Part shown: in pieces, positions 35,230 through 44,591 of the stretch | How positions within the stretch are numbered: position 1 is the stretch's first letter | How the letters are laid out: each line of letters opens with the position of its first letter | Position numbers and translations under genes: made by a program | Assembly: GCA_018268395.1 (NCBI GenBank) | Contig: JAFDWQ010000003.1 | Span: forward strand, 159,238 to 223,237 | DNA from: Armatimonadota bacterium | GTDB lineage: Bacteria > Armatimonadota > Fimbriimonadia > Fimbriimonadales > Fimbriimonadaceae | Direction: 5' to 3' | DNA length: 64,000 nt | Notes under the pieces: model-generated | The model's input: only the letters and a program-made list of their open reading frames with translations | The model's database searches: none | What the model was told of the DNA's origin: nothing

Positions 35230-35795
35230 GGATCCTCCTTCTTGGCCGTCTTTTTGTCGGTCATGGCGGCGACGCCCGATGCCACGAGCGACAGGACGGC
35301 CACGCCGACGACTCCGAAGAGCCACGGCTCGTTCCCGAAGACGACCACTTTGCCGAGCACGTCCGACTTTTGGACGGCTCCGAAGTCCCGACTGTCTTGC
35401 GAAACGGGCCTGTTGTCCCCGAGAACGTAGAGCGAACTTGCCGGCACTTTGTACTCGCCCATGCTCAGTTTCCAACTGTAAGGCATGAGGAGGAAGTCGA
35501 TCGTGTCGCCAGGGAGCCCTTTGACGCGCTTGATCAGGGTCTCACCCGTGTCTTCGGTCTTGATCACGACGATCTCGCCGCGCTTGATGTCGCCCACGAG
35601 CCAGTAGGCGGTCGACATGAGGAGCCGGTCGCCCTGGGAAAAGGTGGGCTCCATCGACTCCCCTTTGACTTCGACCGTCCTGAAATTGAAGAAGAAGAAG
35701 ACGACGAAGGCCAGGATCCCGATCAAGAAGGCTCCGAACCCGGTGAGAATCACTCGACGCCGGGTTCTCGGTCTGAAGGTGGGCTCGGCCAACAT
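35226..35795 (-). CDS. lepB: Signal peptidase I
   Basis: 189 aa inner-membrane serine protease that removes signal peptides of exported proteins. The N-terminal helix is at about 14-36. The catalytic Ser is in VKGESMEPT, the Lys in LIKRVKGLPGD, and box E is LGDNRPVSQDSRDFG. A second hydrophobic helix lies near the C-terminus (about 155-175). TATAAC overlaps the region just 4 bases before the ATG. Cotranscribed with the Nudix gene. Confidence 0.95.
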   Translation of the reverse strand: MLAEPTFRPRTRRRVILTGFGAFLIGILAFVVFFFFNFRTVEVKGESMEPTFSQGDRLLMSTAYWLVGDIKRGEIVVIKTEDTGETLIKRVKGLPGDTIDFLLMPYSWKLSMGEYKVPASSLYVLGDNRPVSQDSRDFGAVQKSDVLGKVVVFGNEPWLFGVVGVAVLSLVASGVAAMTDKKTAKKEDP

Positions 35796-35837
35796 AGCGG
35801 TTATACTTCAAGTATCGGTCGGACCTGGCCGGCGCGC

Positions 35838-36359
35838 ATGGAGAACCTCCTTCGTTCACTCGACAAATCCCCGGGAGCCTGGGTCGCGGGCCTGTCGGTG
35901 ATCGTACTGGCTCAGACGGCCGTGCTCGTTTGGACGGTGATGCGTCAAAAGAAGGCGGAGAGACGGTGGGCGGCCCTGATGCAAGGTTCAGGATCCGAGA
36001 ACTTGGAGTCCCTACTTCAGGAGCACCTGCACGAACGGTCGGACCTCTTGGCGCGTCTGAACGATGCCGGGGAGCGGATCGACGTCCTGGAGCGCAAAAT
36101 GCGGACGTCGAAAAGGTACCTTGGACTCGTGAACTACGACGCCTTTGACGACGTCGGAGGCAGCCAGAGCTTCAGCATGGCGCTGTACGACGAGGAAGGC
36201 AACGGTGCGGTCGTGACGAGCCAGGTCGGACGGGAAGGTTGCCGGGTCTACGGGAAGGCCTTGGTCAACGGTACTCCCGACCGGCATTTGAGTGCAGAAG
36301 AAGAGCGGGCCCTCGACCAGGCGACGTCGCCGAAGTCACGTCCGCGCATCAGTCCATGA
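35838..36359 (+). CDS. DUF4446 family membrane-anchored protein
   Basis: 173 aa. One N-terminal helix (about 13-34), a coiled-coil-like stretch (about 50-90), then the DUF4446 core LGLVNYDAFDDVGGSQSFSMALYD..GNGAVVTS..RVYGKAL. Found in many Gram-positive and Terrabacteria genomes; function unknown. The stop overlaps the next sigma-factor ATG, so it is part of that operon. A TATACT at 35802-35807 may be its promoter. Confidence 0.85.
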   Translation: MENLLRSLDKSPGAWVAGLSVIVLAQTAVLVWTVMRQKKAERRWAALMQGSGSENLESLLQEHLHERSDLLARLNDAGERIDVLERKMRTSKRYLGLVNYDAFDDVGGSQSFSMALYDEEGNGAVVTSQVGREGCRVYGKALVNGTPDRHLSAEEERALDQATSPKSRPRISP

Positions 36360-36949
36360 GTCAGGCTTACGACGACGCCCTTTTGATCCGACAGTGCCAA
36401 AGCGGGGACAGGTCCGCTTTCGACGCCCTCGTGCGGCAGTACGAGACCAAGGCCTACCAATATGCGTTCCGGCTCACCCGTGACCCGGACGAAGCCGCCG
36501 ACGTCGTGGCAGAAGCGTTCGTCAGGGTCTTCAATTCGATCGGTAAGTTCCGGAGCCAGAGCGCGTTCGGGACGTGGCTCTACCGGATCCTGACCAACTG
36601 TTACCTTGACCACCGCAAACGGGACAAGAGCCGGTTCAACACGAGCCTTGAAAGTTCCATGCAACTCGAGTCCGGCGAAGTCGAACGCCAGATTCAGGAC
36701 GATGCCGCCGGGCCTGACGAAGAAGCCGAGAAGACGGCGCGCGAGGCTGCCGTCCAAGGAGCGCTCGGCAAAATGCCCGAGTATCAAAAGGCGATGCTGG
36801 TCATGTACCACGTCGAGAACCTGTCCTACGAGGACATCGCCGAAGCCCTCGACCTTCCCATCGGGACCGTCAAGAGCCGTTTGAACCGGGCCCGGATCGC
36901 CCTTCGGGACCACTTGGCGAAAGACGTGGAACTTTTCAACGTGGGCTGA
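36356..36949 (+). CDS. ECF-type RNA polymerase sigma factor
   Basis: 197 aa. Region 2 (FDALVRQYETKAYQYAFRLT, DEAADVVAEAFVRVF, AFGTWLYRIL) binds core and the -10 element. Region 4 (ALGKMPEYQKAMLVMYHVENLSYEDIAEAL, PIGTVKSRLNRAR) binds the -35. ATG 36356 is in an ATGA overlap with DUF4446; the longer frame is shadow. The next gene is a candidate anti-sigma factor. Confidence 0.93.
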   Translation: MSQAYDDALLIRQCQSGDRSAFDALVRQYETKAYQYAFRLTRDPDEAADVVAEAFVRVFNSIGKFRSQSAFGTWLYRILTNCYLDHRKRDKSRFNTSLESSMQLESGEVERQIQDDAAGPDEEAEKTAREAAVQGALGKMPEYQKAMLVMYHVENLSYEDIAEALDLPIGTVKSRLNRARIALRDHLAKDVELFNVG

Positions 36950-36971
36950 AGTCGAACCATCCAGAACTTTT

Positions 36972-37787
36972 ATGAACGCGGACAAGGCCCAAGAGCTGTT
37001 CTCAGACTATTCGGAAGGAGCCCTGAGCCCGTCGCTTCGCTCGTCCCTCGAGCGCGCGATGGAGGCGGATCCGGCACTGAAGGCCGAATACGCCAGGTTC
37101 AAAGAAACCTGGGACGAGGTCGGTACCCTCTCGAAAGAGGAGATCGAGGTCCCGTACGGCCTGCACGACAAGATCATGGCCCGGGTCGACAAGAGCGTCT
37201 TCGACGCGAAGCGGGAAGCCAAGGCCGGTCGGTTCGGCTCGTTGCGCCTGGCGTTTTATGGCGCCGCAGCCGTCGTCGCTGTGACCGCGACCGTGGTCTC
37301 GCTTCGGTCCCGCGGTACGGTGGGCACGGCCGAACTCGTCGGTGGCCATACCGTCGAGCCGCTGGCCATTTCGGCGAAAGAAGGAGGCGTCCACGTGACT
37401 CGCGGCGCTTCGGACGGCTCGGTCTTCATCAAAGAAGAGTCCACCGGCCGCCTGGTCGGCAAGATCGACCAAGGCGGCAAAAAGCTCGATTTCCCCTTGA
37501 GGAACGACGGTGCCGCCGGCACCGTGCTCCGGATCGAAGGCGATTCGGAGTCGGTCTGGGTCGCCCTTCCTGGGCGTGCAAAGAACGACGTCGCCGACGA
37601 GGGCACGCTCCTTGATCTGGCTCTCGATGCCGCCGACCACTACGGCTTGCCCGTGCAGATCAAGGTCAAAGACCTGCGGGCTAAAGCGACTTGGAAGCTG
37701 GACGACTCGGACCCGGTGAAGACGGTCGCGAAGAGCGGCGAGTTCACGTTCGAACGACGGAACGGACTCGTCTACTTGACGGACTGA
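36972..37787 (+). CDS. Candidate anti-sigma factor, single-pass membrane protein
   Basis: 271 aa. The N-terminal helical part (residues about 5-60: AQELFSDYSEGALSP, LERAMEADPALKAEY) looks like an anti-sigma domain but has no HxxxCxxC zinc motif. One membrane helix is at about 95-113 (AFYGAAAVVAVTATVVSL), then an extracytoplasmic beta-rich domain. The gene lies 22 bases after the ECF sigma gene; the order and layout suggest it holds that sigma at the membrane. The function is inferred. Confidence 0.65.
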   Translation: MNADKAQELFSDYSEGALSPSLRSSLERAMEADPALKAEYARFKETWDEVGTLSKEEIEVPYGLHDKIMARVDKSVFDAKREAKAGRFGSLRLAFYGAAAVVAVTATVVSLRSRGTVGTAELVGGHTVEPLAISAKEGGVHVTRGASDGSVFIKEESTGRLVGKIDQGGKKLDFPLRNDGAAGTVLRIEGDSESVWVALPGRAKNDVADEGTLLDLALDAADHYGLPVQIKVKDLRAKATWKLDDSDPVKTVAKSGEFTFERRNGLVYLTD

Positions 37788-38644
37788 AACTCACGAACGG
37801 CCGCGGCGCGCTCGTTCTCGAACTTTTGCTCGGCCGTCATGGCGACGCGCGTGATGTTCGCCGTCCCCAGGATCTTTGAAGGGATCTTGCGCTCAGAGAT
37901 CGATTCGCGGAGCTGTTCGCTCCCTGCTCCGGGGCCCGTGTCCACTGCCGCGACCATCAGGCCGTACCCTGAACCGATTTCGATCGGTAGGTTCTCGGTC
38001 TCCGTCCGGTCCATATAGCGACGGTGCAGGTTCCGCAAATTGACGAGGATGTCCATCAAGGCGTCCTTGTCGACGTGCAACGGCCGGACCACGGTCTGGA
38101 CTTCGGACACCGTCCGAGCCGAGAGCGACGGCTTCTGACGGCGCAACTCGGCTAGGAGTCGGGCTTGCCAAGTTCCGAACTCCTGGACGGAGGCGAAATC
38201 GATGTATTTCGAGACCGACGCGATCTTCAGGGCCTTCAGCCGGTAGGACGCGGCTTTGTCCGGAGACGGCTCGGACTTGGCAAGGTGCTCCAAATGGAAG
38301 AGGACGCTCGCTTTCGCGTCCTTCAATTGGGACAGCACGGAGTCCTGGTTCGGATCGTCGTATTCGACCGGTTTGACGGGCCGCAGGCTCCCTGACTCGG
38401 CTTCGGCGATCCACGCGTCGGCCACGGCCACGATCTGCCGTTCCTCGGGCTGTCGGTCGTCGGAATCCAGCGCCTCGGACGCCGCGACCAAAGGCGCGTA
38501 CTTCAAGAGCCGGGCTTGGGCCTCAGGCCCAAAACTGACGTCGTCGAAGGAGGGCGTGCCGTACCGTCCGTTCACAGCGATCGCCACGATCAGAGCGAGC
38601 GGCCCGCCCACGGCGGCCCAACGGACGCCCCTTTTCAGCCACAT
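37772..38644 (-). CDS. Unknown membrane-anchored helical protein
   Basis: 290 aa. One N-terminal hydrophobic helix (residues about 8-24, AAVGGPLALIVAIAV), then a mainly alpha-helical, charged body with no Cys. I recognise no family. It converges on the anti-sigma gene and overlaps its end by 16 bases. GATCAT lies 6 bases before the ATG, a weak -10 candidate. Confidence 0.6.
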   Translation of the reverse strand: MWLKRGVRWAAVGGPLALIVAIAVNGRYGTPSFDDVSFGPEAQARLLKYAPLVAASEALDSDDRQPEERQIVAVADAWIAEAESGSLRPVKPVEYDDPNQDSVLSQLKDAKASVLFHLEHLAKSEPSPDKAASYRLKALKIASVSKYIDFASVQEFGTWQARLLAELRRQKPSLSARTVSEVQTVVRPLHVDKDALMDILVNLRNLHRRYMDRTETENLPIEIGSGYGLMVAAVDTGPGAGSEQLRESISERKIPSKILGTANITRVAMTAEQKFENERAAAVREFQSVK

Positions 38645-38724
38645 AGTCGGATGATCGGCAGGAGACCGGCAGAACCATCAGGGGTCGCCTGGCAAAGCCG
38701 GCAATAGGGCCTGTGACATTTCGG

Positions 38725-38755
38725 TCCTAGTTTTTTAGGATTTCTGACCTAGGAC
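38725..38755. promoter_or_regulatory. Inverted repeats upstream of a sigma gene
   Basis: TCCTA-(6)-TAGGA at 38725-38740, followed by a CCTAGG palindrome at about 38748-38753, just ahead of the -10 box at 38771. The spacing suggests an operator or activator site. The surrounding 60 bases are AT-rich compared with the genome. Confidence 0.35.
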
Positions 38756-38770
38756 TTCAGAATTTCGCAT

Positions 38771-38776
38771 TATAGT
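38771..38776 (+). promoter_or_regulatory. TATAGT -10 box, leaderless sigma gene
   Basis: TATAGT, then six bases, then GTG 38783. Confidence 0.55.
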
Positions 38777-38782
38777 ACAGGC

Positions 38783-39358
38783 GTGCCAAGCACAAATCGA
38801 ATATCCGAGGTTCCGAAATTGGAAGAGCAGCTCGTCCGCCGCGCCCAGCAGGGAGACCGGACGGCGATGGAAGCGCTGGCCGAAGCCCACCGCCGGGCGG
38901 TGCGGTCGCACGCGCTCCGGATGCTGCGGGATCCCGAAGACGCGAACGACGCGACCCAGGAGAGCTTCGTCAAGGCCTTCCGGGCGATCGGCTCCTTCGA
39001 CCCCGAACGGCCGTTCCTTCCCTGGCTTATGAGGATCTGTTCGAACTGCTGCGTCGACCTGATCCGGGACCGCCGACGGTCCTTAGAAAGCATCGACAAG
39101 CACGAACACGCCCTCTTCGACGAGAGTGCGGACGTCGAGTGGGGCGTCGAGTCCCGGCAGGAAAGCGAAACGGTCCAGCAAGCGATCACGCGCCTGCCCG
39201 ACCGCTACCGCGAGATCATCGTCATGCGCCATTACCGCCACATGGAGGTCATGGAGATCGCCGAGGCGCTGAAGAAGCCGGAAGGCACCGTCAAGTCGTG
39301 GCTGTTCCGGGCCAGGGCTTTGTTGAAGAAAGACCTGCAGGTCGCGTTCGCGGCATGA
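38783..39358 (+). CDS. ECF-type RNA polymerase sigma factor
   Basis: 191 aa. Region 2: MEALAEAHRRAVRSHALRML, DPEDANDATQESFVKAFRAIGSF, PWLMRICSNCCVDLIRDRRR. Region 4: AITRLPDRYREIIVMRHYRHMEVMEIAEAL and PEGTVKSWLFRAR. It has a leaderless GTG start and its own palindrome-rich upstream region. There is no anti-sigma gene behind it, only a 21-codon ORF overlapping the stop. Confidence 0.92.
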   Translation: MPSTNRISEVPKLEEQLVRRAQQGDRTAMEALAEAHRRAVRSHALRMLRDPEDANDATQESFVKAFRAIGSFDPERPFLPWLMRICSNCCVDLIRDRRRSLESIDKHEHALFDESADVEWGVESRQESETVQQAITRLPDRYREIIVMRHYRHMEVMEIAEALKKPEGTVKSWLFRARALLKKDLQVAFAA

Positions 39359-39420
39359 ACCTGCAGGCCACCCGGTCGACACCGGACCAGAGCCGTTCCG
39401 GTGGAGAGACCACGGTCTGA
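39355..39420 (+). CDS. 21-residue ORF overlapping the sigma gene stop
   Basis: Starts in an ATGA overlap with the sigma stop and encodes MNLQATRSTPDQSRSGGETT plus V. It sits where an anti-sigma gene would normally begin, so it could be a remnant or chance. No domain can be assigned. Confidence 0.2.
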   Translation: MNLQATRSTPDQSRSGGETTV

Positions 39421-39459
39421 ACCGTTTCGTCATCCCGAAGTCCCTCGCATCGATCGCCT

Positions 39460-39465
39460 CATAAT
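39460..39465 (+). promoter_or_regulatory. CATAAT -10 box, leaderless mrp
   Basis: CATAAT plus six bases plus ATG 39472. Confidence 0.55.
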
Positions 39466-39471
39466 CGGTCT

Positions 39472-40551
39472 ATGAGCGTCACTCCGGACCAGGTGCTCGA
39501 AGCCCTGCGTGCCGTCGAAGACCCCGACCTTCACCGCGACATCGTGGCCCTGGGTTTCGTCAAGGACGTGACCATTGACGGCGCAGACGTCCGGTTCAAA
39601 GTCGAACTGACGACGCCGGCCTGTCCGGTCAAGGACATCCTTCGCGACCAGTGCTTGGAAGCCGTGAGCGCGCTTCCGGGAGTGGAGAACGTCGAAGTCG
39701 AAATGACGGCGCAAGTCCGTCAAAAGCCCACCGATGCCGAAGACCTGATCCCAGGGGTCCGTCAGTGCATCGCGATCGGAAGCGGTAAGGGCGGAGTGGG
39801 CAAGAGCACCGTTACCGTGAATCTCGCGGTCGCTTTGGCCGGACAGGGAGCCAGGGTCGGCCTTTTGGACGCCGACGTGTACGGCCCGAGCATCCCCCTC
39901 ATGATGGGCGTCCAGAACGAACGGCCGTTCACCCGAGACCAGAAGATCGTGCCGATCGAACGGTTCGGGGTCAAGATGATGTCGATCGGCTTCCTTTTGG
40001 ACGAGGGCCAGGCCGTGCTTTGGCGCGGGCCGATGGTGCACAAGACGGTCGCCCAACTGTTGCAGGACGTCGACTGGGGCGAACTCGATTACCTTCTCGT
40101 CGACCTGCCGCCCGGTACGGGCGACGCGCCGATGTCTTTGGCACAGCTCGTTCCGTCGTCCGGAGTCGTGCTCGTGACGACGCCCCACAGTGTGGCGGCC
40201 AACATCGCGGGCAAGGCCGCCCAATTGTTCATTGCCCTCCAGAGGCCTCTGCTCGGCGTCGTAGAGAACATGGCGACGTTCGTCTGCCCCGGGTGCGGAA
40301 CAGAGGCCCGGATCTTCGCCGGAACGTCCGGCCAGGAACTGGCTTCGAGCCTGGACACCGCCTTCCTAGGTTCCGTGCCCATTGACCCGGCCGTCAGTTC
40401 CGCTTCAGAGCGGGGCCTGCCCTCGATCGTCGCCGATCCCGAAAGTCCGCAGGCTACGGCCTTCCGCGAAATCGCGGGCCGGATCGCGGCGGAGGCGAGC
40501 ATCCGTGCCGAATCCCAACGGCCCACGGCAGCGGCGACAGGAGCCTTGTAG
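39472..40551 (+). CDS. mrp: Mrp/NBP35-type Fe-S cluster carrier ATPase
   Basis: 359 aa. Residues 1-90 are a MIP18/DUF59 domain ([30 protein letters not shown]). Then a deviant Walker [35 protein letters not shown], and the cluster-binding CPGC. It carries or scaffolds [4Fe-4S] clusters for apoproteins. The downstream neighbour is ispG, itself a 4Fe-4S enzyme. Confidence 0.95.
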   Translation: MSVTPDQVLEALRAVEDPDLHRDIVALGFVKDVTIDGADVRFKVELTTPACPVKDILRDQCLEAVSALPGVENVEVEMTAQVRQKPTDAEDLIPGVRQCIAIGSGKGGVGKSTVTVNLAVALAGQGARVGLLDADVYGPSIPLMMGVQNERPFTRDQKIVPIERFGVKMMSIGFLLDEGQAVLWRGPMVHKTVAQLLQDVDWGELDYLLVDLPPGTGDAPMSLAQLVPSSGVVLVTTPHSVAANIAGKAAQLFIALQRPLLGVVENMATFVCPGCGTEARIFAGTSGQELASSLDTAFLGSVPIDPAVSSASERGLPSIVADPESPQATAFREIAGRIAAEASIRAESQRPTAAATGAL

Positions 40552-40564
40552 AATCGAAGTGCTC

Positions 40565-41872
40565 ATGGTGCCCGAACCCTTCCTTCCCCGTCGGGTCACG
40601 AGGCCCTGCCGCGTCGGCCGGGTCACGATGGGCGACGGTCACCCGGTGGTCGTCCAAAGCATGATCACCGAAGAGACGCGCAACGTCGCGGCGTGCGTCG
40701 AACAGATCATCGCCCTTCACCAAGCCGGATCGGAGATCGTCCGGGTGACGACCCCGACCCTAGGAGAGGCCCAATGCTTGGAAGAGATCAAAGCGCGGGT
40801 CCGTGAGAAGTATCAGGACGTACCGATGACGGCCGACGTCCATCATCAAGGTTCTGCGATCGCGGTCGAGGCGGCGAAATACGTCGACGAGATCCGGGTC
40901 AACCCCGGCTTGTTCGTGTTCAAGCGCCATGGGACGCGGTCTCAAGAGGTCTCGCCTCAAGAGTCGGGAGAAGCGGCAGACCTTCGTGGCCGAGGTCAAG
41001 GCGAGATCGACCGCCTGCGGGCCGAATTGGCCTATGGCCGGGAGGAATGGGCCGACGAGCTTGCCGCGATCGAAGAGAGCTTCGTCCCCGTCATCGAAGC
41101 GTGCAAGACGCATGACCGGGCGATGCGGGTCGGGGTCAACCATGGTTCTTTGAGCGAGCGGCTCCTGGTCACTTACGGGGACACGCCGGAAGGAATGGTG
41201 GAGAGCGCGCTCGAATACCTTCGAATCTGCGAAAAGCACGGCTTCGAAAACCTGAACGTCAGCGCCAAAGCGAGCCGCGTCCCGGTGAAGATCGCTGCCA
41301 ACCGGCTCATGGCTCGCCGGATGGACGAGGAAGGTCTGAACTACCCGCTCCACCTTGGAGTCACCGAGGCGGGCGACGGGCCCTATGCGAGGGTCAAATC
41401 GACGGCCGGAATCGCGACGCTCCTGATGGAGGGGATCGGCGACACCATCCGGGTCTCACTGTCCGAGGACCCGGTCAACGAAATCCCTGTCTGCTACGAG
41501 ATCCTTCAGGCTTGCGGGCTCCGCAAGACGCAAGTGGAGTACATCGCGTGCCCGTCGTGCGGGCGGACCAAATTCGACCTTCCGACCGTCCTTCGGGAAG
41601 TCCGTGACGCCACGAAGCACCTCGTCGGGCTCGACATCGCCGTCATGGGGTGCATCGTGAACGGCCCTGGCGAAATGGCCGACGCTGATTACGGCTATGT
41701 GGGCGCGGCGGGGGGCAAGATCACGCTTTACCGAAAGCGGGAGGCGGTGAAGCACGGCATCCCTCAGGAGCAAGGGGTCGCCGAGCTTGTCCGGCTCTTG
41801 AAGGAGGACGGTCGCTGGGCCGAACCGCCAGAGGGTTCGAAGCGGGCCTTGGAGCCGCTGAGGACGGTATGA
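40565..41872 (+). CDS. ispG: 4-hydroxy-3-methylbut-2-en-1-yl diphosphate synthase
   Basis: 435 aa, penultimate step of the MEP isoprenoid pathway, a 4Fe-4S enzyme. The N-terminal TIM barrel has [21 protein letters not shown] and MTADVHHQ. The C-terminal cluster ligands are ACPSCGRT and [10 protein letters not shown]. The sequence matches the cyanobacterial long form ([27 protein letters not shown]), with an insert of about 20 residues after GLFVF. The start is ATG 40565 with GTG 40559 possible; TAGAAT at 40549-40554 is the likely -10. The longer frame overlaps mrp. Confidence 0.94.
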   Translation: MVPEPFLPRRVTRPCRVGRVTMGDGHPVVVQSMITEETRNVAACVEQIIALHQAGSEIVRVTTPTLGEAQCLEEIKARVREKYQDVPMTADVHHQGSAIAVEAAKYVDEIRVNPGLFVFKRHGTRSQEVSPQESGEAADLRGRGQGEIDRLRAELAYGREEWADELAAIEESFVPVIEACKTHDRAMRVGVNHGSLSERLLVTYGDTPEGMVESALEYLRICEKHGFENLNVSAKASRVPVKIAANRLMARRMDEEGLNYPLHLGVTEAGDGPYARVKSTAGIATLLMEGIGDTIRVSLSEDPVNEIPVCYEILQACGLRKTQVEYIACPSCGRTKFDLPTVLREVRDATKHLVGLDIAVMGCIVNGPGEMADADYGYVGAAGGKITLYRKREAVKHGIPQEQGVAELVRLLKEDGRWAEPPEGSKRALEPLRTV

Positions 41873-42399
41873 CGCCGGAGACGGCCGAGGCCCTGGCGCC
41901 GACGGGAGCCTTGGGGTTCAGGAACGGGGTCGTCCGCTCGGTCGTCATCGCCGTTTGCCAGGAATCGGCCCTTCTCCTCTTGGGCCGACTGGCGGCCAAT
42001 TGGCCGGGCTATCCGGTCTCGCCCGCGGGCAGAATGCTGACTCGCGGCGTCCAGACGGGTTGGCCGATCGCGATCGTTGCGGCGGTCGGGATCTACATCG
42101 TGTTGGCCTACGCCGAGAGAAGGGTCAAGGCGGGTCACGAAAGCGGTTTGGCCTCGGAGCAAGGTCGGAAGTTTGTGAAGCTTTTCATAGCTCCCAGCGT
42201 GCCGACCGTCGCCCTAGCGTCGTTGCTCGTCTGGATCTTCAACGTCGTCGGAATCTCGATGCTCGTGCGCGGGGCCAGGGAGGACGCCGGGATGTTCCTG
42301 ATCATGGGGTTGACCTTCGGCACGGTCGTCTGGGGAACGCTGACGTTCGTCGGCGGCCTCCTGGTCCGCGCGGTGATGGTCCGATGGGTCCGCGGTTGA
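41869..42399 (+). CDS. Unknown membrane protein
   Basis: 176 aa with about four hydrophobic segments (residues about 24-40, 62-80, 110-128, 142-168) and a basic cytoplasmic loop between segments 2 and 3 ([11 protein letters not shown]). ATG overlaps the ispG TGA, so it is cotranscribed. No family recognised. Confidence 0.65.
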   Translation: MTPETAEALAPTGALGFRNGVVRSVVIAVCQESALLLLGRLAANWPGYPVSPAGRMLTRGVQTGWPIAIVAAVGIYIVLAYAERRVKAGHESGLASEQGRKFVKLFIAPSVPTVALASLLVWIFNVVGISMLVRGAREDAGMFLIMGLTFGTVVWGTLTFVGGLLVRAVMVRWVRG

Positions 42400-42400
42400 T

Positions 42401-43087
42401 TCAGCTCTCCTTCAGGTGGGTCCGGAAGAACTTGAGCGTCTCTTGCCACGCTTCTCCCGCCGCCTGAGGATTATAGACTTCCGGGCGGTCGCTGTTGAAG
42501 AAAGCGTGGTGCGTGTCTGGGAACGTCTTGAACTCGAAGACCCGTCCCTTCTCTTCCAGTTCCCGCTGGAGTCCGGCCACGGCAGCCGGAGACGCATAGT
42601 CGTCATGCTCGGCGAAAAAACCGAGAAGCGGGGATTGCAGGCGGGAAAAGTCGGGACTGACGCTTGGATGGATGCCGTAGAAATTGACGCACGCCCCGAT
42701 CCGTTCGTCGATACAGGCGGCGAACATGCTCAGTTGGCCGCCCATGCAGAACCCGACCACGCCGACCTTGTGGCCCGTCGTCCCGTCGTCCTCCAACAAC
42801 CTGTCGACCGCGCCCCGGATCACACGGGCCGCTTCGTCGATTTCCAGAGCCATCATCAATGATCCCGCCTCGTCCGGCTCGGCCGTCGTCTTGCCGTGAT
42901 AAAAGTCCGGCGCGAGCGCCGTGAAGCCGGCTTCGGCGAACCGGTCGGCCACGTCGCGGACGTGTCCGACGAGACCCCACCACTCTTGGATCACGATGAC
43001 GCCAGGCCCCGTGCCTGCGGCGCTTCGGGACAAGTAGCCCGAATACGTCTGCCCGTTGCCGTCGAAGTGGACCGTCTCGCCGTTCAT
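42401..43087 (-). CDS. Dienelactone hydrolase family protein
   Basis: 228 aa alpha/beta hydrolase. The triad is visible: nucleophile Cys in VVGFCMGGQLS, Asp in FAEHDDYAS and His in DTHHAFF. Family enzymes open dienelactone rings or act on related esters; the substrate here is unknown. CAGAAT ends 7 bases before the ATG. The stop lies next to the convergent membrane-protein gene, and the start faces the ABC-transporter operon. Confidence 0.9.
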   Translation of the reverse strand: MNGETVHFDGNGQTYSGYLSRSAAGTGPGVIVIQEWWGLVGHVRDVADRFAEAGFTALAPDFYHGKTTAEPDEAGSLMMALEIDEAARVIRGAVDRLLEDDGTTGHKVGVVGFCMGGQLSMFAACIDERIGACVNFYGIHPSVSPDFSRLQSPLLGFFAEHDDYASPAAVAGLQRELEEKGRVFEFKTFPDTHHAFFNSDRPEVYNPQAAGEAWQETLKFFRTHLKES

Positions 43088-43118
43088 GGACTGGATTCTG
43101 ACGGCCGAACCGCGGCTC

Positions 43119-44591
43119 GTGCAAGCCGTGGGGACCGGGTATGAATCGGACCTGGCCCACCCCGACCGTCCTGTCCTAATCCTCCAGAACGTCTCAAAGC
43201 GCTATGGAGGCGTCCAAGCCCTCGAGGACGTCAGTCTTCAGGTTTGGCCTGGTGAAGTGCACGCCGTCCTTGGCGAAAACGGGGCGGGAAAAAGCACGCT
43301 CGTCGGAGTCATGGGAGGCTTCGTCCGGACAGACGCGGGTGCGGTCACTGACGCCGAGGGCCGTTCCGTCGAGGGGGATCCGGCAGCAGCGCGCTCGGCG
43401 GGGATCCGGACGGTCCACCAGCATTTCATGCTGGTCCCGGCGTTCTCGGTCGCTGAAAACCTGGCCCTCGCGACGATGGACGGTCTGCGTGGCACGGTCG
43501 ACCTGGTCGAAGAGGGGCGGAGTTCGTTCGACCGGGCCCGCCGACTCGGCTGGGAGGTCGATCCGCATGCCCGGGCTGGAGACTTGTCCGTAGGCGCCCG
43601 GCAACGGCTTGAACTGCTCAAGACGCTGTCCGGTGAGGCGAAGCTCCTCATTCTCGACGAGCCCACGGCCGTCCTTTCCGAACGCGAAGTCGACGAGCTA
43701 TTGGACCTTGTCCGGAATCTGTCCGCAGACGGCGTCGCCGTCGTCCTCGTCGCCCACAAGTTGAGCGAAGTCATGGCCGTCGCCGACCGGATCACGGTCC
43801 TCAGGCACGGTCGAAAGGTCGGATCGACCCTCAGGGAGCAGGCCGACGTCGACAGGATCGCTGAGTGGATGGTCGGAGAGACGTTGACGCCACCTTCCCG
43901 GGACCAGGGATCTTCCGGTCCCGTCGTCCTCTCCGTCAGGGACGTGCGGGTGTCGGGCGACCAGGGACAAGAGTCCGTCCAAGGTGTCACCTTCGACGTC
44001 CGGTCCGGCGAAGTGTTCGGGATCGGCGGCGTGGACGGTAACGGCCAAGTCGAACTGGCCGAGGCCTTGGCCGGAATCAGAACCGTCCGAACGGGATCTG
44101 TCGAGGGGCCCGACCCGCGTCAGATCGGATACGTCCCGCAAGACCGTCAAACGGACGGCTTAGCCGCCAATCTCTCGGTCATGGCGAACACGATGGTCGG
44201 TGCGCTGGACCTGCCCGAGGCCCGAAGAGGTCCGTTCCTGGACTTAAGGGCGTTCCGCACTCGGGCGAGATCGCTCATGAAGGAGTTCGACGTCCGAGCA
44301 GCGTCGGAAGAGTCGCCCGTCGCGAGCCTGAGCGGCGGCAACCGTCAAAAAGTCCTTCTCGCAAGGGTGTTCAGTCGGAAGCCGAGACTCCTGATCGTCG
44401 TCAATCCGACCCGGGGGCTCGACATCCGGGCGTCGGCGTTCGTCCACGCGAAGATCCTGGAGGCGGCGAAGGACGGTGCAGCCGTCGTCTTGGTCTCCAC
44501 GGATACGGACGAGTTGTCCGCTCTTTGCACCACGACGGCCTTTCTAGGGCGCGGGAAGCTTTTCGGGACGCTCAGGGAGGCGACGTCCTGA
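43119..44591 (+). CDS. BMP/Nup-type ABC importer, double ATP-binding protein
   Basis: 490 aa with two fused ATPase domains, as in RbsA or NupA. Domain 1: Walker A GENGAGKST, signature LSVGARQRLEL, Walker B LLILDEPTA. Domain 2 has the degenerate P-loop GVDGNGQVELAEAL and signature LSGGNRQKV. It powers nucleoside or sugar uptake with the two permeases behind it. The start is uncertain (ATG 43086, GTG 43119 or GTG 43128); no ribosome site or clear -10 decides. ATG 43086 would overlap the divergent hydrolase's start codon. Confidence 0.87.
   Translation: MQAVGTGYESDLAHPDRPVLILQNVSKRYGGVQALEDVSLQVWPGEVHAVLGENGAGKSTLVGVMGGFVRTDAGAVTDAEGRSVEGDPAAARSAGIRTVHQHFMLVPAFSVAENLALATMDGLRGTVDLVEEGRSSFDRARRLGWEVDPHARAGDLSVGARQRLELLKTLSGEAKLLILDEPTAVLSEREVDELLDLVRNLSADGVAVVLVAHKLSEVMAVADRITVLRHGRKVGSTLREQADVDRIAEWMVGETLTPPSRDQGSSGPVVLSVRDVRVSGDQGQESVQGVTFDVRSGEVFGIGGVDGNGQVELAEALAGIRTVRTGSVEGPDPRQIGYVPQDRQTDGLAANLSVMANTMVGALDLPEARRGPFLDLRAFRTRARSLMKEFDVRAASEESPVASLSGGNRQKVLLARVFSRKPRLLIVVNPTRGLDIRASAFVHAKILEAAKDGAAVVLVSTDTDELSALCTTTAFLGRGKLFGTLREATS

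Noticed and set aside
40915-41060. Suspected frameshift in ispG after GLFVF
   Set aside because: The frame stays open and regains homology ([21 protein letters not shown]); extra residues look like a family-type insert.
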